Below, in pieces: positions 1 to 7,556 of a DNA stretch of 64,000 nt. A program made the position numbers and the translations under genes. The first letter of the stretch is position 1. Each line of letters opens with the position of its first letter. Origin of the DNA: Methanospirillum purgamenti (GTDB taxonomy: Archaea; Halobacteriota; Methanomicrobia; Methanomicrobiales; Methanospirillaceae); the NCBI RefSeq assembly GCF_018502485.1, contig NZ_CP075546.1; one strand, 5' to 3'. The notes beneath the pieces were generated by a model that was not told where the DNA came from, did not search any database, and saw only the letters and a program-made list of their open reading frames with translations.

Positions 1-385
1 TGATGTTATCTGATCCAAAGGTATCTTCAAGTCGTTCAAAAACTGTCATTCCTAGAGGAATCTCACCATACCGCATACTTTTAAAAACGCCGGTCTGTTC
101 TGGAGAATAGCCTGTTAAAATCTGGGCATGGCCTGCTATGGAATCAGGATAATGATCTGTAATAGAAATGTTAATAATAGTCCCGTTTTCTAAAAGATTG
201 GTTAGATGAGGGAGACCATCTCCTTCTAGAAGGTTTTCCAGAGTGTCTTTTGATATCCCATCCCAGGAAATAAGAATAACTCCATAAGGATCTGGTGATG
301 CTGCAGATCCCATCTCAATTGAGAGAATGAAAATGAGAATCAACACACAATTTTTTATCAAACCATATCGAAAAGAAGAGTTCAT
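1..385 (-). CDS. Alkaline-phosphatase/sulfatase-fold exported hydrolase, 3' end cut by window
   Basis: Only the first ~128 codons are in the window; the rest lies to the left. The protein opens with a hydrophobic signal segment (residues ~8-27) and then the strand VILISWDGI, the metal-binding start of the type I phosphodiesterase/nucleotide pyrophosphatase/sulfatase fold, in which the Asp binds metal. HAQILTGYSPEQTGVF then matches the active-site segment with the T/S-G-x-x-P pattern of that fold. The ATG at 385 is 1 nt downstream of the msrA stop, so the two genes are probably co-transcribed. Substrate cannot be told from this fragment. I am fairly sure of the fold, not of the reaction. It is probably exported or membrane-anchored outside the cell. 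Confidence 0.7.
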   Translation of the reverse strand, partial: MNSSFRYGLIKNCVLILIFILSIEMGSAASPDPYGVILISWDGISKDTLENLLEGDGLPHLTNLLENGTIINISITDHYPDSIAGHAQILTGYSPEQTGVFKSMRYGEIPLGMTVFERLEDTFGSDNI

Positions 386-386
386 A

Positions 387-863
387 TCAAAACAGACTCC
401 GACCATAACGCTGTCCAATTTTCATAAAATATGACTGATGGTAATCTTCCGCAGGCCAGAATGTAGATGCTGGAATTACCTCCGTGGCTACTGGAACATT
501 ATATCGGTCGGACAGATTGATATCTGCAATAAACTTTTCTGCCTGCTCTTTTTGTTCATTTGTAGTGTAAAAAACAACTGAACGATATTGACTTCCGATA
601 TCCGGACCTTGCCGATCTATCTCGGTAGGATTATGCATAGAGAAAAAATGTTTGAGAAGCGATTGATAGGATACTATTGTTTCGTCAAATTCAATAGCAA
701 CAGTTTCAGCATGACCTGTTTTATCTGAGCAGACATCCTGATATGTTGGTTCATTGGTATGCCCCCCCATATATCCAACACGTGTGCTTTTAATTCCCGG
801 AATCTGCTGGAATGCTGCTTCTATACCCCAGAAACAACCCCCAGCAAAAAAAGCAACTTCCAT
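387..863 (-). CDS. msrA: Peptide methionine-(S)-S-oxide reductase MsrA
   Basis: Reduces methionine-S-sulfoxide in oxidised proteins back to methionine in the cytoplasm. At 158 residues it is at the short end of the family. The catalytic motif GGCFWG is at residues 8-13 with the nucleophile Cys10. The conserved GYMGG and later GHAE segments (residues ~30-35 and ~51-54) and DYHQSYF are present. The start ATG is the one just before the GCFWG strand, leaving no room for a signal peptide. No MsrB is fused or adjacent. The gene is the first of a two-gene unit with the downstream hydrolase (1-nt gap) and diverges from the DUF3821 gene. This is an oxidative-damage repair enzyme, expected in an anaerobe exposed to transient oxygen. 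Confidence 0.95.
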   Translation of the reverse strand: MEVAFFAGGCFWGIEAAFQQIPGIKSTRVGYMGGHTNEPTYQDVCSDKTGHAETVAIEFDETIVSYQSLLKHFFSMHNPTEIDRQGPDIGSQYRSVVFYTTNEQKEQAEKFIADINLSDRYNVPVATEVIPASTFWPAEDYHQSYFMKIGQRYGRSLF

Positions 864-942
864 ATACTGAATCTTGACCTGATAACTATATAGGATCTGG
901 TCTAGTAGAGAAGACTATATTGTCAGAAAGAAATTGTTTGAT

Positions 943-2010
943 ATGAATACACAGACACTCCTTATCGTCTTCATTTTTTTGGCAGGAATATTTATTTCTC
1001 CGGTTGTGGCAGACTTGAAGATAATCAGGGCAGGCGGAACCGTTTTTTTGGGTGAGGAGGGACTTGACATCACAGCATCAGGGATAGAAGATGGTGGACA
1101 AATTGGCTGGTGGGCTCCAGGTAGCAGCAGATCTTCAGAGCCAACAGAGATAATGAGTGTCTCTAATCCAATATCATTTTATGTATCTCCATCATCGTTC
1201 TCTGGAAAAGAAGGGCTCTGGTATGCATGGCCTGACCAGATTCCGGTTTTTCAGGTAAAAAAACCCCAGATTTCTGTACGAGTGTATGATGAATCTTCGG
1301 ATTTTGATGCTTCAGGAAAATGGGTTCCCAGAGGAGATGCAATTTCGTTTAGAATTTCATCAAACGTCTATGAGGCAAATTCAAGAGGCGGACCAGATGG
1401 ACAAGTAGATATTGTCCTAATCAGCCCACAGGGTGCCAGGTTTTCTTCTGTTTCAGGTCCTTCCGGGTCATTTAGTCTGACCGGGATTCCTCTTACTTCC
1501 TCACTCACATCAACTGGCCCGGTCTGGAGTACTGGTGGTGTAGACAGCGGAACCTGGATAGTTCAGGCAGAACTTTCCATGAACCGGATAAAAGACAATC
1601 TCCCAGACATGGGATCAGGAATTTCTACACCGGTTGAAATATTAATTCAAAATGTCAATCCCCTGATAAAATCTCCAGTCGCCATAGAAGTTGGAACACC
1701 GACTCAGGAAAAACCCATAGAAAAAGAAACAAGTACTCCTGTTATTACACCAAAAATTACACGAACCCCAACAATACAAACGACACCAACTTCACAAGGA
1801 ACTCCTGTCTTCACTCAGTCAGAACAGCCCAATGCACAGAAAAAAATTACGGAATCTTCGGTATTACTTCAGCCAACAGTAACAATTCATACTGCTGAGG
1901 AAGAACCAACCACAGAGACCACCCCGTATGCGACACAAACTCAAACACCTCTTGGATTAGCATCCATAACAGGGGCATTATTAGTCCTGTTTATTATCAG
2001 AAGATCCTGA
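943..2010 (+). CDS. Exported DUF3821-type surface protein with C-terminal membrane tail
   Basis: About 355 residues. The ATG at 943 gives a clean signal peptide (TLLIVFIFLAGIF); an in-frame TTG at 934 is an alternative. After the signal, AGGTVFLGEEGLDIT is the hallmark opening of DUF3821, a domain common in Methanomicrobiales surface proteins, and the domain runs to about residue 240. Then comes a long Thr/Pro-rich stretch (residues ~245-330), probably a glycosylated extended stalk. It ends with LASITGALLVLFIIRRS, a hydrophobic segment plus basic tail that resembles archaeal cell-surface sorting or anchoring tails. Function unknown. It is likely part of the cell envelope or sheath. A hairpin-plus-T-run overlaps its stop codon. 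Confidence 0.75.
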   Translation: MNTQTLLIVFIFLAGIFISPVVADLKIIRAGGTVFLGEEGLDITASGIEDGGQIGWWAPGSSRSSEPTEIMSVSNPISFYVSPSSFSGKEGLWYAWPDQIPVFQVKKPQISVRVYDESSDFDASGKWVPRGDAISFRISSNVYEANSRGGPDGQVDIVLISPQGARFSSVSGPSGSFSLTGIPLTSSLTSTGPVWSTGGVDSGTWIVQAELSMNRIKDNLPDMGSGISTPVEILIQNVNPLIKSPVAIEVGTPTQEKPIEKETSTPVITPKITRTPTIQTTPTSQGTPVFTQSEQPNAQKKITESSVLLQPTVTIHTAEEEPTTETTPYATQTQTPLGLASITGALLVLFIIRRS

Positions 2011-2031
2011 AGAGAACAGGATCCTTTTTTT
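2003..2031 (+). terminator. Hairpin plus T-run at end of DUF3821 gene
   Basis: GATCCTG (2003-2009) pairs perfectly with CAGGATC (2017-2023) across a 7-nt loop, followed by C and seven T (2025-2031). The stem includes the stop codon of the upstream gene. It has the form of an intrinsic terminator; in archaea the T-run itself is the main signal. Confidence 0.6.
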
Positions 2032-2049
2032 GTAATGGACACCATTACA
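2031..2049. promoter_or_regulatory. Perfect 8-bp inverted repeat just upstream of nitroreductase start
   Basis: TGTAATGG (2031-2038), spacer ACA, CCATTACA (2042-2049), ending 5 nt before the ATG at 2054. It could be an operator bound by a dimeric regulator, or an RNA hairpin occluding the start region. It is distinct from the terminator hairpin just before it. Confidence 0.45.
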
Positions 2050-2053
2050 TGTC

Positions 2054-2566
2054 ATGAATCTTGGAGCTACGATAATCAAATCACGCCGTAGCGTCAGGTC
2101 ATATACTGACTCACCGCTCAGTGATGAAATTATAAAAGAAACGCTTGAATGCGGTCGTCTTGCACCGACTGCGATGAACCTTCAACCATGGCTGATGGGT
2201 GTTGTAACCGACCGCGATCTCTTAAAGAAGATCGCTGGGTTTACAGATCATGGAAAATTCATTGCAGATGCTGCTGCATGTTTTGTTACCTGTGGCGATA
2301 AAAGTGCCAAATATTACCTGGAAGACTGCTGTGCTGCAACGATGAATATGATCACCTGCTTACAGGCATATGGTGTTGGAACGTGCTGGGTGGCAGGTGA
2401 TAAAAAAGAGTATGGAACAGATATTTGTAAACTTCTGGATATCCCTGAGCCTTTCTCTTTAATTTCTCTAATACCTGCAGGATATCCGAAAGAAGTGAAA
2501 GTACCGAGTAAAAAACCAGGAAAAGAGATATTCTTTACGAATCGGTGGTCACCAGAAGAAAAATAA
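2054..2566 (+). CDS. Nitroreductase-family FMN oxidoreductase
   Basis: 170 residues, the compact form of the family. The N-terminus SRRSVRSYTDSPLSD and the following APTAMNLQPW are the FMN-phosphate and flavin-ring binding segments of nitroreductases. MNMITCLQAYGVGTCW and the C-terminal AGYP (about residues 142-145) complete the usual pattern. It is a cytoplasmic flavoprotein that transfers electrons from reduced nicotinamide or another donor to nitro, quinone or similar acceptors; the natural substrate cannot be told. The start is set by the ATG at 2054 directly after an inverted repeat, with no clear Shine-Dalgarno, so the message may be nearly leaderless. It converges on the subtilisin gene. 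Confidence 0.88.
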   Translation: MNLGATIIKSRRSVRSYTDSPLSDEIIKETLECGRLAPTAMNLQPWLMGVVTDRDLLKKIAGFTDHGKFIADAAACFVTCGDKSAKYYLEDCCAATMNMITCLQAYGVGTCWVAGDKKEYGTDICKLLDIPEPFSLISLIPAGYPKEVKVPSKKPGKEIFFTNRWSPEEK

Positions 2567-2591
2567 AAAAGACTGGAATATCCACCCTCAT

Positions 2592-4241
2592 TTATATTGA
2601 CTGAAATAATTTTACAACATCAGTAAAGTCAATTCTATTATTCCCTGAAAAGTCAAATGCTGTAACCGGTTCATTTTTGCTTATCCATTCCATTTGTTTG
2701 AAGAAGGTTACAACATCAGAATAATCTGCTCTACCATTCCCATTTACATCCTCAAATTTCCCATCACCATTCAGGTCTTTTGGTGACTGACTCATACCAG
2801 GGAGAGGTACTACACCTGAAGATGAACTTCCACCGCCAAGTGCTTTTTGTACATTAATCCTTCCACCGGAGACTGTTTTCCCATTAAACGCAGAGAGTTT
2901 ATCCACTGTCTCCATAATTTTTGCCTTCAGGGCAGAAGGGGTCATGGATGGATTCTTTGAAAGGAGTAATGCTGCGAGGCCTGCTACATGGGGTGTTGCC
3001 ATTGATGTCCCTTTCATTTTCACATATGGGTATCCAAGAGAACTTGGATAGGTTGACATGATCCAGTCACCTGGAGCGGCAACATCAACGGTTGATGCCC
3101 CATAATTAGAAAATGAGGGGATTCCATCCTTTGCATCTGATGCCGCTACAGAAATAATCTGTGGGGAATCAAATCCGGATGGATAATGCGGAGTGATATC
3201 ATTATTCGATCCGGCATTTCCTGCAGCACATGGGATCAGAATGTTTGTTGAGGCAATTGCATCGCCAAGAGCCTGACTTTTTGCAGTGCCACCCCACGAA
3301 CAACTTATGACATCAGCTCCCATACGACGTGCATATGCGATAGCATTCAGTGATGCTGCGGTATCTCCATTTCCATCAGCACGGAGGAACTTTAATGGCA
3401 TGATTTTTACTTTCCAGTTCAAACCTGCAATGCCGACTCCATTATTGCCAACAGCTCCGATGACTCCGGCACAGTGGGTTCCATGACCATTATCGTCCAT
3501 AGGGTCATTGTCATTATTGATGAAATCATAACCATGGACATCATCAATATACCCGTTACCGTCATCATCTATACCATTATTCGGAATTTCACCAGAATTT
3601 GTCCAGATATTTGCAGCAAGATCCGGATGAGTATAATCAACACCGGTATCAATTACCGCAACGACTATTGAATCAGACCCGGTAGTCGTATCCCATCCCT
3701 CTTTTGCATGAATATCCGCACCACTCATTCCACCGGTCTGTCCGGTATTTGCAAGTCCCCACTGCTCTCCGAACTTCGGATCATTGGGAACAGAAAGAGC
3801 GGAAAGAGCCCTAGGATCATCCGGTCCCGCAGGTTCGGTTTCAGGCAATGATAAAGAAATAATATAATTTGGTTCCGCATATGCCACATATGGTGATTGT
3901 TCTAATTCGTCAATTGCTTCTTTTACTGACAAAGGACCTGATATATCAAGTGCCTGGAGATTTGAAAGTCCCTCTGATGAGAAATCAGTAGAGACTTCTG
4001 CACCGAGAGCTTCCAGAGCCACAGGACCAGATCCTTCTGCTGCAAGAGCCGCTACAGTACCATCTTTATATTTAACAATTAATTCACCCGGAACATATGG
4101 AGCAGAATTTTGGTCCAGACTCAGAGTATCTGTCTGGTTTTCTGACTGGTCAGCAATGGTGATTCCAATAACAAATCCAGATAAAAATAATCCGGTTAAT
4201 AATAGCAGTTTTAGCATAAAACGTATATGCGCGAATTGCAT
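2592..4241 (-). CDS. Secreted subtilisin-like serine protease (S8) with C-terminal dockerin-like repeats
   Basis: About 549 residues. The ATG at 4241 has the strong ribosome site GGGGGATGA six bases upstream; the in-frame TTG at 4256 and ATG at 4247 are less well placed. A signal peptide (LKLLLLTGLFLSGFVIGI) is followed by a propeptide with PGELIVKYKDG (about 51-61). The S8 triad is intact: Asp in VIDTGVDYTHPD (~198), His in NGHGTHCAG (~253), Ser in GTSMATPHVAG (~413). The last ~65 residues hold two Ca-binding, dockerin-like repeats: DLNGDGKFEDVNGNGRADYS and FSGNNRIDFTD. The protease is presumably exported, matures by cutting its propeptide, and may attach to a partner through the dockerin-like tail. 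It is divergent from the HPS-RraA gene. Confidence 0.92.
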   Translation of the reverse strand: MQFAHIRFMLKLLLLTGLFLSGFVIGITIADQSENQTDTLSLDQNSAPYVPGELIVKYKDGTVAALAAEGSGPVALEALGAEVSTDFSSEGLSNLQALDISGPLSVKEAIDELEQSPYVAYAEPNYIISLSLPETEPAGPDDPRALSALSVPNDPKFGEQWGLANTGQTGGMSGADIHAKEGWDTTTGSDSIVVAVIDTGVDYTHPDLAANIWTNSGEIPNNGIDDDGNGYIDDVHGYDFINNDNDPMDDNGHGTHCAGVIGAVGNNGVGIAGLNWKVKIMPLKFLRADGNGDTAASLNAIAYARRMGADVISCSWGGTAKSQALGDAIASTNILIPCAAGNAGSNNDITPHYPSGFDSPQIISVAASDAKDGIPSFSNYGASTVDVAAPGDWIMSTYPSSLGYPYVKMKGTSMATPHVAGLAALLLSKNPSMTPSALKAKIMETVDKLSAFNGKTVSGGRINVQKALGGGSSSSGVVPLPGMSQSPKDLNGDGKFEDVNGNGRADYSDVVTFFKQMEWISKNEPVTAFDFSGNNRIDFTDVVKLFQSI

Positions 4242-4403
4242 GTTCATCCCCCACAAAGACAGCTTTTACAGACTGTATGTATTAAGATCTATCAATTCTG
4301 GGAGATTTAAGTATCTTCTCTGATTGAGTGTCAGGTTCCATAAAATGTGTACATATCTCCATAGAGGAGAACAGTTATCTCATAAACCGGTGACGTGTAC
4401 CAT

Positions 4404-5693
4404 ATGAACCGTCCTGTACTCCAGGTCGCGCTGGATCTGGTTGAACTGGACCGTGCCCTGACCATTGCAGGGGAAGCGGTCAATGGAGGAGCAGACTGGC
4501 TTGAAGTCGGTACTCCTCTCATTAAAAGCGAAGGAATGCGGGCGGTACGCATGCTCAAGTCAGCATTTCCGGACCAGAAGATTATTGCGGATATGAAGAC
4601 CGCAGATACTGGTGCGATAGAAGTAGAGATGGCAGCAAAATCCGGAGCTGATATTGTCTGTGTTTTGGGTGCCTCAGATGATTCAGTAATTGCTGAATCA
4701 GTCAGGGCTGCACGGAAATATGGTGTCAGGATAATGGCTGATCTGATTTCTGTTCACAATCCCGCTGAACGAGCCGAAGAGTTAGAGCGATTGGGTGTTG
4801 ACTATATCTGTGCTCATACTGGTATAGACCAACAGATGACGGGTACAGATTCTTTGGATCTTCTCATGAAAGTGATAAATAAAGTGAGCATCCCAGTAGC
4901 TGCTGCAGGAGGGATTTCTGAAAAAACAGCACCTGGAGCAATAGCATCTGGAGCTTTCATTGTAATTGTTGGGGGATCAATAATCCGGTCATCTGATGTG
5001 TCAGGATCAACGCGCAGAATCCGTGAAGCAATGAACCAGCCTGTCCCATATACTGGCCCGGAAAAAACAAGAGAAGAAGAGATTTTAGAAATCCTGAACA
5101 TGGTCTCTTCATCGAATGTATCAGATGCCATGCATCGAAAGGGATCAATGGTAGGAATGATTTCTGTTTGTTCTGGAACAAAAGCGGTGGGGAAAGCAAT
5201 TACAGTCCAGACATTTGCAGGAGATTGGGCAAAACCCGTAGAAGCGATTGATCGTGCCGGAGCAGGTGATGTCATCGTCATTAACAATGATCAGGGAACT
5301 TTTGTGGCACCATGGGGAGAACTTGCAACCATCTCATGTCAGAACCGGGGCGTTGCTGGGATAATTATTGATGGCGCCGTAAGAGATGTTGACGATATAA
5401 AAAAGATGCATTTTCCTATCTGGGCTAAGACTTTCCAACCAAATGCCGGAGAACCGAAAGGATTTGGTGAGATAGGGTCTGAAATCTCCTGTGGCGGACA
5501 ATCTGTTTCACCTGGTGACTGGATTATCGCTGATGAATCAGGAGTAGTTGTAATTCCCAGAACACGTGCATATGAAATTGCACGGAGAGCACGTGAAGTA
5601 TACAATACAGAGCTTCGGATCAGAGAAGAACTGAGACGAGGAAAAACTCTCTCACAGGTTATGAACCTCCTTCGTTGGGAGAAAAAACAATAA
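4404..5693 (+). CDS. Bifunctional 3-hexulose-6-phosphate synthase / RraA-like protein
   Basis: A fusion of about 429 residues. The N-terminal half (~1-210) is a decarboxylase-superfamily TIM barrel of the HPS/KGPDC type: LQVALDLVELDRA, then the metal/phosphate motif ADMKTADTG and AHTGIDQQ. HPS condenses formaldehyde with ribulose-5-phosphate; in archaea that lack the oxidative pentose pathway, the reverse direction supplies ribulose-5-phosphate. The C-terminal part (~220-429) is RraA-like, with GDVIVINNDQGTFVAPWGE and GAVRDVDDI. Some RraA-like proteins are aldolases or decarboxylases, so a ribonuclease-regulator label is unsafe. GGTGA lies 10 nt before the ATG at 4404; the GTG at 4395 would sit on top of it. 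The usual hexulose-6-phosphate isomerase is not next to it here. Confidence 0.88.
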   Translation: MNRPVLQVALDLVELDRALTIAGEAVNGGADWLEVGTPLIKSEGMRAVRMLKSAFPDQKIIADMKTADTGAIEVEMAAKSGADIVCVLGASDDSVIAESVRAARKYGVRIMADLISVHNPAERAEELERLGVDYICAHTGIDQQMTGTDSLDLLMKVINKVSIPVAAAGGISEKTAPGAIASGAFIVIVGGSIIRSSDVSGSTRRIREAMNQPVPYTGPEKTREEEILEILNMVSSSNVSDAMHRKGSMVGMISVCSGTKAVGKAITVQTFAGDWAKPVEAIDRAGAGDVIVINNDQGTFVAPWGELATISCQNRGVAGIIIDGAVRDVDDIKKMHFPIWAKTFQPNAGEPKGFGEIGSEISCGGQSVSPGDWIIADESGVVVIPRTRAYEIARRAREVYNTELRIREELRRGKTLSQVMNLLRWEKKQ

Positions 5694-5747
5694 TTTACCT
5701 TTTTTAATTGACGTTTGAAAGATGCGCATATATCCAAATTATATAGT

Positions 5748-5764
5748 TACTAAATAAATTAGTA
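5748..5764. promoter_or_regulatory. Inverted repeat, candidate MarR operator
   Basis: TACTAA, 5-nt spacer, TTAGTA, ending 10 nt before the marR start. Adding one mismatched and one matched base on each side gives an 8-of-9 palindrome (5746-5766). It overlaps and follows the likely TATA element (AATTATATAG, ~5737-5746). MarR proteins usually bind such sites to repress their own operon, so autoregulation of marR-mfs is the natural reading. Confidence 0.5.
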
Positions 5765-5774
5765 TCTAAGCAAT

Positions 5775-6302
5775 ATGTTCGATGATAAAAAATTTCGCAA
5801 TCTGTACCAGATCTGGATGCGAATAGTTAACAAATTAAATGAATCAGAAAAAATACCACGAAATTTTGGAATTGATTTTTTGATTACCCCTTCAGATATT
5901 CATCTTATCCAGGTAGTGGGAGATAATCCTGAGAGTAATGTAAGAACAATTTCAGAAATTTTAGGTGTCACTCCTGGAGCTGCATCCCAGCAACTCAGTA
6001 AATTATCTAAACGTGGTCTTATCGTGAAAGAGAGAGGACTGAAAAATGAAAAAGAAGTTACCTTATCATTAACTGACCAAGGTAGAATAGCATACAAAAA
6101 TCATGACATAATTCATGAAATGATTTACCAACGACTTATTCATCGGATCGGACCACTTAACGATGATGAATTACAGGTATTACTTCGAGTATTATACGCA
6201 ATAGAATCTGTATATGATGAGCGAATTATGGAAGTCAGACGGGGAGAAACCATGAAACTACCATCTGATAAAAAACCTGATTCAAAGGAGCAGGCATCAT
6301 GA
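5775..6302 (+). CDS. MarR-family transcriptional regulator
   Basis: 175 residues with a winged helix-turn-helix in the middle: SNVRTISEILGVTPGAASQQ is the recognition region, and LIVKERGLKNEKEVTLSLTD is the wing. Flanking helices would form the dimer interface. A leader of only a few bases is expected because the TATA box lies about 30 nt before the ATG. The stop overlaps the start of the MFS gene (ATGA), a typical arrangement in which a MarR repressor controls an efflux pump and is released by its substrate. The upstream palindrome at 5748-5764 is the likely operator. The ligand cannot be inferred from sequence. Confidence 0.88.
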   Translation: MFDDKKFRNLYQIWMRIVNKLNESEKIPRNFGIDFLITPSDIHLIQVVGDNPESNVRTISEILGVTPGAASQQLSKLSKRGLIVKERGLKNEKEVTLSLTDQGRIAYKNHDIIHEMIYQRLIHRIGPLNDDELQVLLRVLYAIESVYDERIMEVRRGETMKLPSDKKPDSKEQAS

Positions 6303-7438
6303 GTGCTCTTCGAAAAGTTGGAGAACTTACCATTGCCCATCTTATTAACGATATTTATGCCCCGGTCCTTATGGCCCTTCAACCGGTTCTCATTACCATG
6401 TATGGATATGGGTATTTTGAAGCTGCTTTACTTCCAGTCGTTCATAGCCTTACATCGTCCCTACTTCAGCCACTGTTCGGCTATCTGGCAGATAACAAGG
6501 GGATGAAGGTAAGTGTCGGAATTTCTATTCTCCTCTCTGGAATTGGAGTTTCTGTACTTGGTCTGATACCTGACCATTATCTAATTATGCTCGGGTGTGT
6601 TGCACTTTCAGGTGTAGGTCATGCCAGTTTTCATCCTGGTGCCCTTTGTCAGGTAAATACATTAGCTACAGGCAATTCACGAGGAAAACTTACCTCGCTC
6701 TTTGTTGTTGGTGGAAACATGGGAATGGCTCTCGGGCCGATTATTGCAGGAATTATTCTTACCACCGGGGGAGTTCCCCAGGTCATCTGGTTAATTATCC
6801 CGGCGATTGCCACTGCATTATTTTTGCATTTGCACCCCTTGGAAGACATATGTACAATAAAACATGAGAGGCAAAATACCATAAAAGAGGACTGGAAACC
6901 CGTAATTCTTCTCTTTTCAGGCGCAACACTCAGATCATGGGTTACCTTTGGTGGAATGACATTTTTACCAACATACCTGGTTCTGGAAGGATATTCTCTC
7001 CTGGAGGCCACCACTCTTGTCAGCATTATGATGATCGCGGGTGTTGCCGGACAACTCGGCGGAGGTATCCTTTCGGACAGAATTGGCAGAAAACAAGTGA
7101 TTGTTTTCACTACGATTGCATCCATTCCGGCCTTTATTGCAATACTACTAACTCATGGAATTTTCCTCATTGCTTCAATGATGATCTTCGGATTCTTGCT
7201 CTGGTCATCATTCTCAGTCACTATTGCAATGTCCCATGAGATGATTCCAACAAAAGTAGGACTTATATCAGGATTATTCCTTGGAATTGCCATGGGTGCA
7301 GGGGCAATCGGTGTATCAGTATCCGGAATAATTGCAGATATAGTGGGTTTGTATACCAGTCTTCAAGTATTTCCGGTTATCCTGATAATTACATCCTGTA
7401 TATTTATGTTAGTAAAAAATCCGAAATCTCACTCATAA
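6299..7438 (+). CDS. MFS transporter, fosmidomycin-resistance (Fsr)-like
   Basis: 379 residues, ~12 hydrophobic segments, no signal peptide. The N-terminal pattern ELTIAHLINDIYAPVLMALQ and the TM2-3 loop FGYLADNKGMK fit Fsr-type major facilitator transporters, and DRIGRKQVIVF is the second MFS loop motif in the C-terminal half. It probably exports a small toxic compound in exchange for protons across the cytoplasmic membrane. AAGGAG sits ~9 nt before the ATG, and the ATG overlaps the marR stop by 4 nt, so expression should follow MarR derepression. The Fsr assignment is by pattern only; another drug or metabolite exporter is possible. Confidence 0.8.
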   Translation: MSALRKVGELTIAHLINDIYAPVLMALQPVLITMYGYGYFEAALLPVVHSLTSSLLQPLFGYLADNKGMKVSVGISILLSGIGVSVLGLIPDHYLIMLGCVALSGVGHASFHPGALCQVNTLATGNSRGKLTSLFVVGGNMGMALGPIIAGIILTTGGVPQVIWLIIPAIATALFLHLHPLEDICTIKHERQNTIKEDWKPVILLFSGATLRSWVTFGGMTFLPTYLVLEGYSLLEATTLVSIMMIAGVAGQLGGGILSDRIGRKQVIVFTTIASIPAFIAILLTHGIFLIASMMIFGFLLWSSFSVTIAMSHEMIPTKVGLISGLFLGIAMGAGAIGVSVSGIIADIVGLYTSLQVFPVILIITSCIFMLVKNPKSHS

Positions 7439-7556
7439 ACAAAATATAAGAATATTTCACCAAAACCCGAGTAGAATATTGTATATATTTTCAATTTTTT
7501 ATGAAAAAGAAAATATGTATCTTTGCTGAATATATACCATACAGGGATGAGGATGT

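Noticed and set aside
4814..5287. 157-codon minus-strand frame inside the HPS-RraA gene
   Set aside because: It lies antisense to a strongly conserved gene and has no recognisable motif; a shadow frame.
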